Source: Bacteroidota bacterium
GTDB taxonomy: Bacteria > Bacteroidota > Bacteroidia > Bacteroidales > UBA12481
Direction: 5' to 3'
DNA length: 64,000 nucleotides
NCBI GenBank assembly: GCA_018669475.1
Contig: JABHCC010000189.1
Location: 82,383-146,382 of the forward strand
Of the stretch, positions 27,832 to 36,620 are shown in pieces. Position 1 is the stretch's first letter. Each line of letters opens with the position of its first letter. Under the pieces are notes generated by a model. It was given only the letters and a program-made list of their open reading frames with translations, did not search any database and was not told the DNA's origin. A program made the position numbers and the translations under genes.

Positions 27832-29916
27832 CTAAAAGACCCAGGATAATTTTGCAAAAAGAGATTGATCCTGATTAAAATCCTCAGTTACAATAGTAGC
27901 ACCTCGCTGGTATGCCAATTGAAGAGATCCGAAAGGAGGGAGGAAGCGCCATACAAAAACAAACTGAGCTGTTTGGCGTGTGAGATCAAAATCAGGATTA
28001 AAAACCCGCTCGGTGACATCATATCGCGATTGGTAGAAGAGCTTAAAATAGAGATCCTTGTTAAGGTAATAAGTGGATCGAACATAATGAATAACAGTAT
28101 TGTCATCATCATTATCCGGATCAAACCAATATCCTTTAATCTGGTAAGAGAGATTCCAGCCATCAAGGATCTTTACATCAAAACCAAGGGAAGCATGCTG
28201 TAAATCCCGGTCGTAATTGAATCCTTTTCCATATCCGGTAGATAAAGAAAAGCCTCTTTTATTGTCATAGCTCAGCGTACCAGAGGCATCCCGGTTTCTG
28301 AAATCTTTTTCGAATCGTTTAAATTCTTCTGACCAGCTCAATTTTAATTTCCACTTCTTCAGGAAACTGGTAGTTAGACTATTGTCAATATCCCAGCTCC
28401 TTAAAATACCTGACATCCCCCAATACATATTATAATTAACACTGGGTGATACTTCTTCGAGTCCGTAGCGGTTGATCCAGAATTTGTGCCTGACATTGGT
28501 GTCAAATTCTCTTCTATTATCATCCCGGATCATGCCAATTGCATTCATATTCTCCTTTACATTTTCACCCACATGGGTGTAGCGAACATGAAAGTGAGAG
28601 GTTTTTGAGTCGAAAGAAGGGCGTACGAAATATGTCCAGCTACCTGTTTTGAATTCTCCATAACTTTTTATCAATTGGGTAGTCATTCCGAGATATCTTG
28701 TGAAAAAGAGAGTCGAAGCCAGACCCAGGGATCCCCTGTTTAGTCCTTTGTACAGACGGTTTGCTCCAATTAAACCAATATTAGAAGCATTAGTTAATTC
28801 ACGATTCACCCTGAAAACACTGTATAATGCATTATCACCCTGATCTAAATCCGCATTAACCGAGTTTGGGTCAGACTGTGTAGTCAGGGCGTTAATTTTC
28901 CATTTATTCACTTTGCCGTTGAATTTTACTCCCCATGGGATATCGCCAATGCGCCTTGAGTAAAACTGTTTGATGCGAGTAGAGTAATTCTCTGCCCCTT
29001 CCATGAAGAATGGGCGTTTCTCAGGATACGATAACTCAAAACGAGTCAGATTTACTTGCTCCACATCTCCTTCAATAGTAGCAAAATCAGGATTTACTGT
29101 GGCGTCAAGACTAAGGTTGCTTGATAGATTGATTCTAGCGTCTCCACCTATTCTGTATGTTGGTTTTGAATCTTTCTGGATCTCCATTTGAGCAAACGGA
29201 ATAACTGAATAAGGTTTGCCGGATGTTTCGAGGAGGTCGAGTCCGATAATCGAACCGATCTCAGCAATTCTGAACCATTCTGATAAGCCTGGCACCCAAT
29301 GGCTCATTTCAAGCTTTCGTGGGATATAGCGAATTACATTCAGTCCCCAATTTGTCTTTCTCCTGTCAAAACGAACAGAGGAAAACGGAATTGCCACTTC
29401 TGCCGACCAGCCCTTCTCATTTACATTCCCGGCAGACTCCCAGTTAACATCCCATTTTGTATCCTGAGTACGGCCGTTATCTGCCCAACGTTCATCTTGC
29501 TGTGTGCCAAGTGCATTTACAATAAAATAGTAGGCATTGTTATTATCATCAAAAGAATCAAGCACCAGCCCGATGGCATCATCTTCTGACACTTCTCCGT
29601 CTCTTTTGGTGATCTTCGTGGATATTTTATCAGGATCAGGATCCTCGCATTCAATCCCGAAATATATATATTGCTTGCTATACAAGATCCGAATCCGGGT
29701 AGAGAAACTGGCTTTTTCACCATAAGCAGGTTCGAGTTGAGTAAAACCGGAGAGTGTCTCGGCCTTATCCCAGTCAGCTTCGTCAAGCACTCCATCTATC
29801 TGGATTTCAGTGTCTGTTTGTAAGGCTTCAACTGACTGAGCAAGGGTGTGTTGTGTGGTAAAGGTTGTCAAGAACAGAAATAAGAAGAGGGTAGGTGACA
29901 GGTTTTTAAAAGTCAT
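27832..29916 (-). CDS. DUF5916 outer-membrane protein with CBM9-like domain
   Basis: Exported protein of 694 residues with signal peptide 1-26. Residues 28-225 resemble a CBM9/DOMON-type sugar-binding sandwich (IQIDGVLDEADWDKAETL, then YFGIECEDPDPDKI and DDAIGLVLDSFDDNNNAYYF). The rest is DUF5916, predicted to form an outer-membrane beta-barrel (FATIEGDVEQVNLTRFELSYPEKRPFFMEG, ending in a C-terminal Phe: LFAKLSWVF). The family is common in marine Bacteroidota, but its role is not known to me. The gene converges with the acyltransferase (18-base gap) and diverges from the transglutaminase-like gene. Confidence 0.9.
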   Translation of the reverse strand: MTFKNLSPTLFLFLFLTTFTTQHTLAQSVEALQTDTEIQIDGVLDEADWDKAETLSGFTQLEPAYGEKASFSTRIRILYSKQYIYFGIECEDPDPDKISTKITKRDGEVSEDDAIGLVLDSFDDNNNAYYFIVNALGTQQDERWADNGRTQDTKWDVNWESAGNVNEKGWSAEVAIPFSSVRFDRRKTNWGLNVIRYIPRKLEMSHWVPGLSEWFRIAEIGSIIGLDLLETSGKPYSVIPFAQMEIQKDSKPTYRIGGDARINLSSNLSLDATVNPDFATIEGDVEQVNLTRFELSYPEKRPFFMEGAENYSTRIKQFYSRRIGDIPWGVKFNGKVNKWKINALTTQSDPNSVNADLDQGDNALYSVFRVNRELTNASNIGLIGANRLYKGLNRGSLGLASTLFFTRYLGMTTQLIKSYGEFKTGSWTYFVRPSFDSKTSHFHVRYTHVGENVKENMNAIGMIRDDNRREFDTNVRHKFWINRYGLEEVSPSVNYNMYWGMSGILRSWDIDNSLTTSFLKKWKLKLSWSEEFKRFEKDFRNRDASGTLSYDNKRGFSLSTGYGKGFNYDRDLQHASLGFDVKILDGWNLSYQIKGYWFDPDNDDDNTVIHYVRSTYYLNKDLYFKLFYQSRYDVTERVFNPDFDLTRQTAQFVFVWRFLPPFGSLQLAYQRGATIVTEDFNQDQSLFAKLSWVF

Positions 29917-30051
29917 AGTAGAATACTAAAATGGCGAGTTTGTTTGGCGGAGTAAATGTATCAATTATTGCTGTTTATCTATTTTATTTTGACTCTGTAT
30001 TTCTACATCTGATAGTGAGTTCAAATAAGCTGATGAAACTTCCTGGAATTT

Positions 30052-30071
30052 ATAATTCTGTCGAGAATTAT
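30052..30071. promoter_or_regulatory. Palindrome in the DUF5916/transglutaminase divergent region
   Basis: Perfect 8-base arms ATAATTCT (30052-30059) and AGAATTAT (30064-30071) around GTCG. It lies mid-way in the 278-base divergent region, 124 bases before the transglutaminase-like gene. Candidate operator for a dimeric regulator; no regulator gene is adjacent. Confidence 0.4.
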
Positions 30072-30194
30072 CCATAGTTCGTCTACTGCTTTCTGCTAAT
30101 CGTCGAGTAACCATAATATTAGTGAAGCAAATAAAGTATTCTGTCGTCTTTGTGATAGGAAGTGTTAATTATTCAAAACCTAAAATAAAAAGTA

Positions 30195-31667
30195 ATGTTT
30201 TTCAAACACAAAATTTCCACACTTGTTTGCTTACTATTATGTATTCTGACAGTTAATACAGCTTACTGTAAAACGCAGCCAGAGAAGTATTATGTCGCTA
30301 TTGAGTTTAATAAGGTATTATGTGGCTATTCAGAGATTAACATACAGGATAGTCTGATCGATGGTAAAAAAATTACGGTTTTGAGACAGGAGGTTCATTT
30401 TGATTTCTCTGCATTAGGAAGAGACATGTCACAATATCAGAAATTCACCTACCATATAGATCCCGGTACAGGTAATTTTATTTATCACGATAGCTTTCTA
30501 AAGCAGGAAGGAATGGAAAGGGGAGGGCGAGCTTATGTGGAGGAGGGAAAGCTTCGTTTTGTATCTGCTGACAGCCTGGATGCAGAAATTTTTGATCTGC
30601 CGGAGAATGTTATTCTTCCGAATACTCAATTTTTTTATCATTTAAGAAATGATTTTGTCGATCAGAATCTCGAGCAAAAGGTTTATCCGGTGTTTGATAT
30701 GAGGACTGGACAAACTACAGAGATGTCATATTTAAAAACTGGTGAGGAGAAAGTTGAATTGGTAAATAAGATTTATGATGCAGTTTTATTCACTGAGTCT
30801 GATGGGGTAACAGGAGTTGCTTCAAAGATCTGGATTGATAAGAAGACAGGGCTAAGGCTCAGAGTGGAATCACCATCCCAACTCACTATGTATCTGGCTG
30901 ATGCATCTGTAAGGGAAAATATTACTACAGGTAATTGGGATGATGTTATTCTGGGAAAAACCAACAAGTACATTTCTAGTATAAAGGGAATTTCCTCCAT
31001 GAAAGTAAAGGTTAAATTGGATGCAACACCTGCACCCGCTATTGATGATTTGCAGATCACAGGTCAGATTTTTACCGGTGATTTAGACGGACATAGTATT
31101 GATGGGATCTTCGAAATTTCACACAAGCGATACAAAGGTGAGAATGCTCCCGGATTCCCAATTGATACTCAAGAATTTAAAGGCATTAAGCCTTACCTCG
31201 ATCCAGCAACATATATTGAGTCAGATGATCTGGTGCTGATTAAGGCAGCCCATGATATCACTGAAGGGTCAGAGGATTTATGGGATGCTGCCTGTAAAAT
31301 TAGTCACTGGATTGTAGAAAATATTAATGGCTCACTCCTGGCAGGTACTGCCCGTGAAACCTATGACAATAAATCAGGTCTTTGCGCCGCTCAATCAATG
31401 CTGATGACAGCCTTATGCAGAGCTGCAGGCATTCCCTCAAGAGTTGTATGGGGCTGCATGTACTGTCATGAACGTGGAGGAAGTTTTGGGCATCATGCCT
31501 GGAATGAGGTCTTCATGGGTGAGGCTGGCTGGGTACCCCTTGATGTAACGAGTCATGAAGCAGACTATGTTGATTCAGGGCATATCCGGCTGGGTGAAGT
31601 GAAAACCTTACAAACAATTATTATTTACGATACAATGGAGATATTGGACTGGGTGGGAGCCAATTGA
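30195..31667 (+). CDS. Exported transglutaminase-like (papain-fold) protein
   Basis: Exported protein of 490 residues with signal peptide 1-25. The first 350 residues are a beta-rich region I do not recognise. The C-terminal transglutaminase-like domain keeps the full triad: Cys397 in SGLCAAQS, His434 in HHAWNEVF and Asp450 in LDVT. Such proteins act as cysteine peptidases, amidases or crosslinkers in the periplasm. It diverges from the DUF5916 gene and converges with the next minus-strand gene. The substrate is unknown. Confidence 0.88.
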   Translation: MFFKHKISTLVCLLLCILTVNTAYCKTQPEKYYVAIEFNKVLCGYSEINIQDSLIDGKKITVLRQEVHFDFSALGRDMSQYQKFTYHIDPGTGNFIYHDSFLKQEGMERGGRAYVEEGKLRFVSADSLDAEIFDLPENVILPNTQFFYHLRNDFVDQNLEQKVYPVFDMRTGQTTEMSYLKTGEEKVELVNKIYDAVLFTESDGVTGVASKIWIDKKTGLRLRVESPSQLTMYLADASVRENITTGNWDDVILGKTNKYISSIKGISSMKVKVKLDATPAPAIDDLQITGQIFTGDLDGHSIDGIFEISHKRYKGENAPGFPIDTQEFKGIKPYLDPATYIESDDLVLIKAAHDITEGSEDLWDAACKISHWIVENINGSLLAGTARETYDNKSGLCAAQSMLMTALCRAAGIPSRVVWGCMYCHERGGSFGHHAWNEVFMGEAGWVPLDVTSHEADYVDSGHIRLGEVKTLQTIIIYDTMEILDWVGAN

Positions 31668-31744
31668 CACGGTTTGAGAACAATGGTTATTCTGGAAAAT
31701 TTAGCCCAATGGTTGAGGACAGTTAGATCGCTGTTTCTATTGGA

Positions 31745-33253
31745 TCACTGCTTATTGATTTTTACCTGATATTCCTTCATCTGTTTAGTAGGTTCAATAA
31801 TGGAGTAACCTTCCCAGATGGAATCAGAGTGTGAAGTGATGCGCTCAGGTTTTACTCCTCTTTCCTGTATGGCCTCAAAACTCTCCTCATTATAATTCTC
31901 CCGGAATATTACCAGCGTTTCATTGGTGGATTCCTGGTATCCCTGCACATTCATATCCAGAGCTATTTCATACAATTTCTTATTCAGCGGAAAACGTTTT
32001 TGCTTTCTAATAATCTCAAATGGTCTTTTAATACCCCATCTGCTTGCGCTGTGTCTCATCGAGTATTTTAAAAAGTAGCCAAATTTATCTTTTTCATAAA
32101 GCAGCAATCCAGCATCTTCTTCTTCATTAAAGTTGATCCCTAACAGTTTGATCCCCTTTTCTTTTTTCCTTTCCTTAAGAGAATACTCAATTCTAAGAAT
32201 TGCATAACTTTCAATTGAAATATAAATCATCCCATTATAATCACCTCCAACCATCCCTGAGAAACTAAGCGCATAGGCATCCTCTCCTCTAATACCAATA
32301 ATCCCATTATTCGTGTATTTATATCGGTTTGGTTTTTGAATAAAATCCCAGTTCCAATTCAAGTCCATGTCCAGTACATACAAGCTCTCTTTGTTTCTCA
32401 GATAAAGTGAGTCCATCTTTTTCTCAGCGATAGCAGTACTGTCATCTTCCAATCCTGATACTTTTACATGAGATTCTCTGAAAAAGAATGGACCAGTTTT
32501 ATACTTCAGGAAAGTTTTATCGTCAGTTTGAGTGTCAAGTAACTCTGTAATAACCTTTTCAATCCTGTCAAGTTCACCCCCATCGTCTTCTCTAAGGATC
32601 ACTTTTTTGATTCCTTCAACTTTGTTTTTAGTTTTAGCAGAGTCTGTTGGGAGCGTATAAAGAGTATATAAATGGTCTGTATACGAACGATTATATTTTG
32701 GTATACTATCAAGCATTTCATTTACCAGGTTTTCATCAATTTCAGGAACAGTGCTCTTCTTTAGTAACAGCTCAAAGGTGTTAATGTACGATGCGCTGTT
32801 ACTCCTCTTAAACACTTCTCTTTTTTGAGCAATCAGGGAATAGTTTAAGCCTTTTCTTTCCATGGCTTTTTTAATTAGTTCCTTCGGGCTATATGGATTA
32901 GCTATGATGGCAATAGTTCTGAGCTTGACAGGCTTTTCCTTAAGCTCAATAGTTATTCCATCTTTGAGATCATTGATGGCCATTGTGAGCGTTTGATAGC
33001 CAATATGATAGAAAGCAATGCTGTCAGCTCTTTCGATCTTATCCAGGTTTATCGTGAATTCACCATTTTGATTGCTAACAGTTCCGTAGGTGCTTCCAAC
33101 AACGGCAATATTGACAAACAACATCGCTTTGTCAGTGTCAGTATCTAATACGACACCACCAACCTGCTGTTGGCCAAACAAGGAAATTGACTGACTCAGG
33201 ATCAAAAGAATTACATAATTAATTATGTAATAAATTACGTAATTTCTAATCAT
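31745..33253 (-). CDS. CarboxypepD_reg-like domain protein, outer-membrane associated
   Basis: Exported protein of 502 residues. A long hydrophobic N-terminus (1-27) serves as signal. Residues 30-110 form a CarboxypepD_reg-like domain (VGGVVLDTDTDKAMLFVNIAVVGSTYGTVSNQNGEF). The rest is beta-strand rich and resembles the middle part of DUF5686-type proteins, but it is shorter and lacks the final barrel. It is probably cotranscribed with the cupin gene, which ends four bases before its start. Confidence 0.8.
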   Translation of the reverse strand: MIRNYVIYYIINYVILLILSQSISLFGQQQVGGVVLDTDTDKAMLFVNIAVVGSTYGTVSNQNGEFTINLDKIERADSIAFYHIGYQTLTMAINDLKDGITIELKEKPVKLRTIAIIANPYSPKELIKKAMERKGLNYSLIAQKREVFKRSNSASYINTFELLLKKSTVPEIDENLVNEMLDSIPKYNRSYTDHLYTLYTLPTDSAKTKNKVEGIKKVILREDDGGELDRIEKVITELLDTQTDDKTFLKYKTGPFFFRESHVKVSGLEDDSTAIAEKKMDSLYLRNKESLYVLDMDLNWNWDFIQKPNRYKYTNNGIIGIRGEDAYALSFSGMVGGDYNGMIYISIESYAILRIEYSLKERKKEKGIKLLGINFNEEEDAGLLLYEKDKFGYFLKYSMRHSASRWGIKRPFEIIRKQKRFPLNKKLYEIALDMNVQGYQESTNETLVIFRENYNEESFEAIQERGVKPERITSHSDSIWEGYSIIEPTKQMKEYQVKINKQ

Positions 33254-33257
33254 TGAT

Positions 33258-33608
33258 TTAGGCTTTCTCCTGATTCAAAATAATACATATTATTTCAAAA
33301 TCCTCATCATAAGGATTCTTAAACTGATGCAATTCATTTGGTGGCACAAAGGCAGATTGACCTTCACTAAGCTGGTGCTCTGCTCCATTTTTGTCTACAA
33401 GAATTCCGCGCTTGCTTTCAATCTTAATCACATGCTCATAATTGTGCATATGTCTGGGTGTATTTCCTCCAGGAGCGATGATAAAATGTCGCATGATTAT
33501 ATTGTCTGAATTGTCATCTGAACCAATCAGAATTTTCATCTTAACATCTTTGGCTCCTTCCATTTGAACCTCTTTGGACAGGATCTTATTATTATCGTTG
33601 ATTTGCAT
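33258..33608 (-). CDS. Small cupin-domain protein
   Basis: Cytoplasmic single-domain cupin of 116 residues. Motif one is APGGNTPRHMHNYEHVIKIESKRG with metal ligands His, His and Glu/His; motif two is PPNELHQFKN with the final His. Small stand-alone cupins with this pattern bind a transition metal and may act as dioxygenases, isomerases or sensors. It precedes the CarboxypepD_reg protein gene by four bases. Confidence 0.9.
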   Translation of the reverse strand: MQINDNNKILSKEVQMEGAKDVKMKILIGSDDNSDNIIMRHFIIAPGGNTPRHMHNYEHVIKIESKRGILVDKNGAEHQLSEGQSAFVPPNELHQFKNPYDEDFEIICIILNQEKA

Positions 33609-33761
33609 CTTTGTTTGATATAGTTCAAATTTACAGATTAAACTGATTAATAGAGCAGCTGGTCGATTATTTATGGCATTCTTCCTTAGATGTAATAAAT
33701 TTAATCTGCCTTATTTTTCAATGATGCATAAATGATTATTTACAACAAAATAGCTAAAATC

Positions 33762-33947
33762 ATGAAATACAAAGTACACCACTTAGATATTAAAATGCAC
33801 AAGGATCAGGTCAAATTAGAGCGTTTTCTGAATGATCTCAAAGGGGAAGTTGTATCAATAATTCCAAATGTTAAGCCAACCTTCAGGCCTATGGGAGCTA
33901 CTGCAAGAGTTGATTTTCTTTTGATTGTTGAGAAGATTGTGTTCTGA
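33762..33947 (+). CDS. Small conserved-looking protein, 61 residues
   Basis: A basic cytoplasmic protein of 61 residues. The ATG at 33762 is chosen because the sequence from MKYKVHHLDIKM onward is compact; a start 10 codons earlier adds a poor N-terminus. It has an amphipathic helix (KDQVKLERFLNDLKGE) flanked by strands (VVSIIPNV, VDFLLIVEKI), reminiscent of DUF4177-like small proteins of Bacteroidota. No function can be assigned. It stands alone between two minus-strand units. Confidence 0.6.
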   Translation: MKYKVHHLDIKMHKDQVKLERFLNDLKGEVVSIIPNVKPTFRPMGATARVDFLLIVEKIVF

Positions 33948-33964
33948 ACTCAAAGATCTTTTAT

Positions 33965-33986
33965 AGCAATAAAAAAATCTATTGCT
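33965..33986. terminator. Hairpin between converging genes at 34 kb
   Basis: AGCAATA (33965-33971) pairs with TATTGCT (33980-33986) around an A-rich 8-base loop. It sits between a plus-strand small gene and the converging permease gene. There is no long T-run, so bidirectional termination is only plausible. Confidence 0.4.
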
Positions 33987-34013
33987 TCAAATTATCCATG
34001 TTGATCCTGACTC

Positions 34014-36407
34014 TTATTCATCTCGCAGGCTCTCGGCAGGATTCATTCTTGCAACTTTGAGGGCATTAATTGTTAATGTTAAGCTTACAATAAATGCTGA
34101 TAATATAAACGCAATTATGAATAAACTGATATCAGGTTTAATCTTATAAGCAAATAAACTCAGCCATTTACGCATGGATATTAGTGTAATGGGCAAGGCG
34201 AGAAAGTTGGCCAGAATTACGGTGAAAACAAACTCTCGGAGAATCATCTTCACTATATCAACGATCTGGGCTCCATGAACCTTACGGATACCAATTTCTT
34301 TGTTTTTCCTTCGGGCCACAAACAGTGAGAGACCGAATAAGCCAAGGCATGAAATGAAGATTGCCAGGACAGTGAAAAAGGTCAGAATCTTTGAAATAGT
34401 ACTTTCTTTTTTGTACAATTCCTGGAATAAATCATCCATAAAATGCAATTCTATTGGTTTTCCTTCAGTCAGGTTAGACCAAACGTCCTGGATGTGAATT
34501 CTGCCGCTCTCTGATAGCTGATTTTTTAAACGAACAGCAATATGTCTGGCAGGTACTGTTGGAGTACGTGAAAATAGTAAAACTGGCCCTATACCACGAT
34601 GAACAGTTCCTGAAATAAAATCATCTGTAACACCGATTATTTCATATTCCTTTTCAGTGTTGTCAAACATCGTTTTTGTAATTATTGTTTTCCCTACCGG
34701 ATCTGTAAGGTTTAAACTATTAACAGCTGTTGAATTGAGAATTACTCCAGTGTGTTTATCTGATTCCTCAGTGATAAAGGAACGACCAGCCTTTATGTCA
34801 ATTTTCAATGTTTCTATGTAGTCCTTGTCGACATAATATTGCTCAATGAAAACAGATTTGTCAGGCTCATTTGTGGTGCTAGCACCGTTTGACCATCTGT
34901 TACGTGACATTATATTTGAAAAGGCAGAAGAGACTAATTCAATGTCGGGATGCTTTTCTAATTCTGTTTTAAACACATCTAAATTTGAAATGCGCTGTTG
35001 ATCATCATTAATTATTAATAGGTTTTCAAGCTCAAATTCAGGATGAAGATTTAATGCATACTTAATCTGTTTCTGAATAATGGTGACGCTTGTAAACAAT
35101 ACAACAAATATTAATAGTTGAAACCCGATTAGCACTTTCCTCAGGAGGGATGGATTTCCTTTTCTGGGATTTCTGGTAACCAGTATATCAATAGGCTTGA
35201 GCCGTGATAAGTGCAAAGAGATATAACTGCCAGAAATGCTACCAACCAATAGAGTTATTACAATGAAACCAATAATAAAAGGCCAGTTACCTGAGTAAGA
35301 GTCGGCGAATTCCTGACCAAAGAAGCTACTTATCAGTCCTTTGCTCCTTTCTACAATTATCAAAGCCAGAGGGAGGGAGAGAAGAGCTATGAATAAGGAT
35401 TCCATTTGGATTTGAGAAATCAGACCAATACGATTGGCGCCAACAACTTTCTTAATTCCTATTTCTTTGTATCGTAGTGTTGATTCTGCTGTGGCCAGAA
35501 TGATATAATTAATACATGCAATAAGTAGAATTAGAATTCCAATTCCTGAAAAAACCAGCATGCTTAATTTGTTTCCCTTGGCTATATGACTCCCATAAAT
35601 ATGTTCAGATTCAAGATAGAAGTCTTTAGCATTTTGTAATTGATAAAGCTGTTTACCTTCCGGATGGTACTTTTTACCTAAATCATTTAATTTCTTTTCA
35701 AGAAGGGGTATGTCAGCATTTTGTGAAAGCCTTAGGTACACCTCAAAAATGACGAAGTCCCAACCCATATAGGCCTCATATCTCTTTGGATCAAATCGAG
35801 TAATAAAGTCAGGATTAAAACCGGATTTCCCTGGAAGCTTATCCATAATACCAGTAACGGTAAGCCCGATATCCTCAGAGTCGTATTGAAAAAAAATAGA
35901 TTTTCCCATCGGATCTTGATCCCCGAAATATTTGAAGGCCATTTCTTTTGATAAAACAATTGATTGGGGATCATCAATCAGGTGCATGGGATTGCCCTGC
36001 AGAATGGGAACAGTGAAAATATCAAAGTAATCAGGATAGACTTCGTATACTACTCCCTTTTCAAGGTTGTATTCTTTGTCAGTACGTACATAGAAGGGAC
36101 GATTAACACGGGATTCCAATACACTCGCCTTCTCAACCTCCGGGAATTCCTCTTTAAGAATGGAGGCCAAGGCCCCGTAATTGATTGCAAAAACATTCAT
36201 GTCTCCACGATTCTGATCAGATGTAAGAACCCGAAAAATCTGATCCCTGTTTATCTGATTCTTCTCATAGCTAAACTCTCCAATGACATAAAGAAGTGTT
36301 AGGAAAGAGCAGGCCATGCCTAAAGAGAGTCCAACAATATTGATCAAAGTACTGATCTTGTTCCTCATCATCTGCCTGAAAGCATTTATAATTGTTCTTC
36401 TAATCAT
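34014..36407 (-). CDS. FtsX/MacB-type ABC transporter permease
   Basis: Inner-membrane permease of 797 residues. ATG 36405-36407 is preferred to a TTG three codons upstream. Layout: TM1 at about 20-40 (LINIVGLSLGMACSFLTLLY), a MacB-type periplasmic domain to about 280, three TM helices to about 415, a second periplasmic domain and three TM helices at the end, closing with LKVARMNPAESLRDE. This is a two-module FtsX-like permease as common in Bacteroidota. No ATPase gene is adjacent. It diverges from a sigma-54-type regulator/kinase pair, a frequent arrangement for these permeases, and a near-consensus -24/-12 site precedes it. Confidence 0.92.
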   Translation of the reverse strand: MIRRTIINAFRQMMRNKISTLINIVGLSLGMACSFLTLLYVIGEFSYEKNQINRDQIFRVLTSDQNRGDMNVFAINYGALASILKEEFPEVEKASVLESRVNRPFYVRTDKEYNLEKGVVYEVYPDYFDIFTVPILQGNPMHLIDDPQSIVLSKEMAFKYFGDQDPMGKSIFFQYDSEDIGLTVTGIMDKLPGKSGFNPDFITRFDPKRYEAYMGWDFVIFEVYLRLSQNADIPLLEKKLNDLGKKYHPEGKQLYQLQNAKDFYLESEHIYGSHIAKGNKLSMLVFSGIGILILLIACINYIILATAESTLRYKEIGIKKVVGANRIGLISQIQMESLFIALLSLPLALIIVERSKGLISSFFGQEFADSYSGNWPFIIGFIVITLLVGSISGSYISLHLSRLKPIDILVTRNPRKGNPSLLRKVLIGFQLLIFVVLFTSVTIIQKQIKYALNLHPEFELENLLIINDDQQRISNLDVFKTELEKHPDIELVSSAFSNIMSRNRWSNGASTTNEPDKSVFIEQYYVDKDYIETLKIDIKAGRSFITEESDKHTGVILNSTAVNSLNLTDPVGKTIITKTMFDNTEKEYEIIGVTDDFISGTVHRGIGPVLLFSRTPTVPARHIAVRLKNQLSESGRIHIQDVWSNLTEGKPIELHFMDDLFQELYKKESTISKILTFFTVLAIFISCLGLFGLSLFVARRKNKEIGIRKVHGAQIVDIVKMILREFVFTVILANFLALPITLISMRKWLSLFAYKIKPDISLFIIAFILSAFIVSLTLTINALKVARMNPAESLRDE

Positions 36408-36442
36408 AATTGACAATTTCTTTGTTGTTTCTTGCCAGACAA

Positions 36443-36458
36443 ACCAAGAAACATGCCG
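36443..36458 (-). promoter_or_regulatory. Near-consensus sigma-54 promoter for the FtsX-type permease
   Basis: On the minus strand, CGGCATGTTTCTTGGT aligns with TGGCACG-N4-TTGCW: -24 GG is present and the spacing to the -12 element is correct, but the -12 GC is GG. It lies 36 bases before the permease ATG, and the adjacent NtrC-type gene would supply the activator. The weak -12 element keeps this tentative. Confidence 0.3.
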
Positions 36459-36545
36459 GTGATAGTAATGGTCAGAGAACCAGTAAAATAGAAAAAATAT
36501 GAGCCAGCTTGTTCTTTTTCTTTAGTGTAGTTTCTTAACATTGGC

Positions 36546-36562
36546 TGTATGAATTTCATACA
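36546..36562. promoter_or_regulatory. Palindrome upstream of the NtrC-type regulator gene
   Basis: TGTATGAA (36546-36553) and TTCATACA (36555-36562) flank a single T. It is 59 bases before the regulator ATG and about 100 bases upstream of the candidate sigma-54 promoter of the permease, a distance suited to an enhancer site for an NtrC-type activator. Function is inferred. Confidence 0.45.
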
Positions 36563-36620
36563 TTTACTTTGCTTTCTCAATATCAACAATTTACTTTGAT
36601 CTCAAGAAAAATAATCTAAC

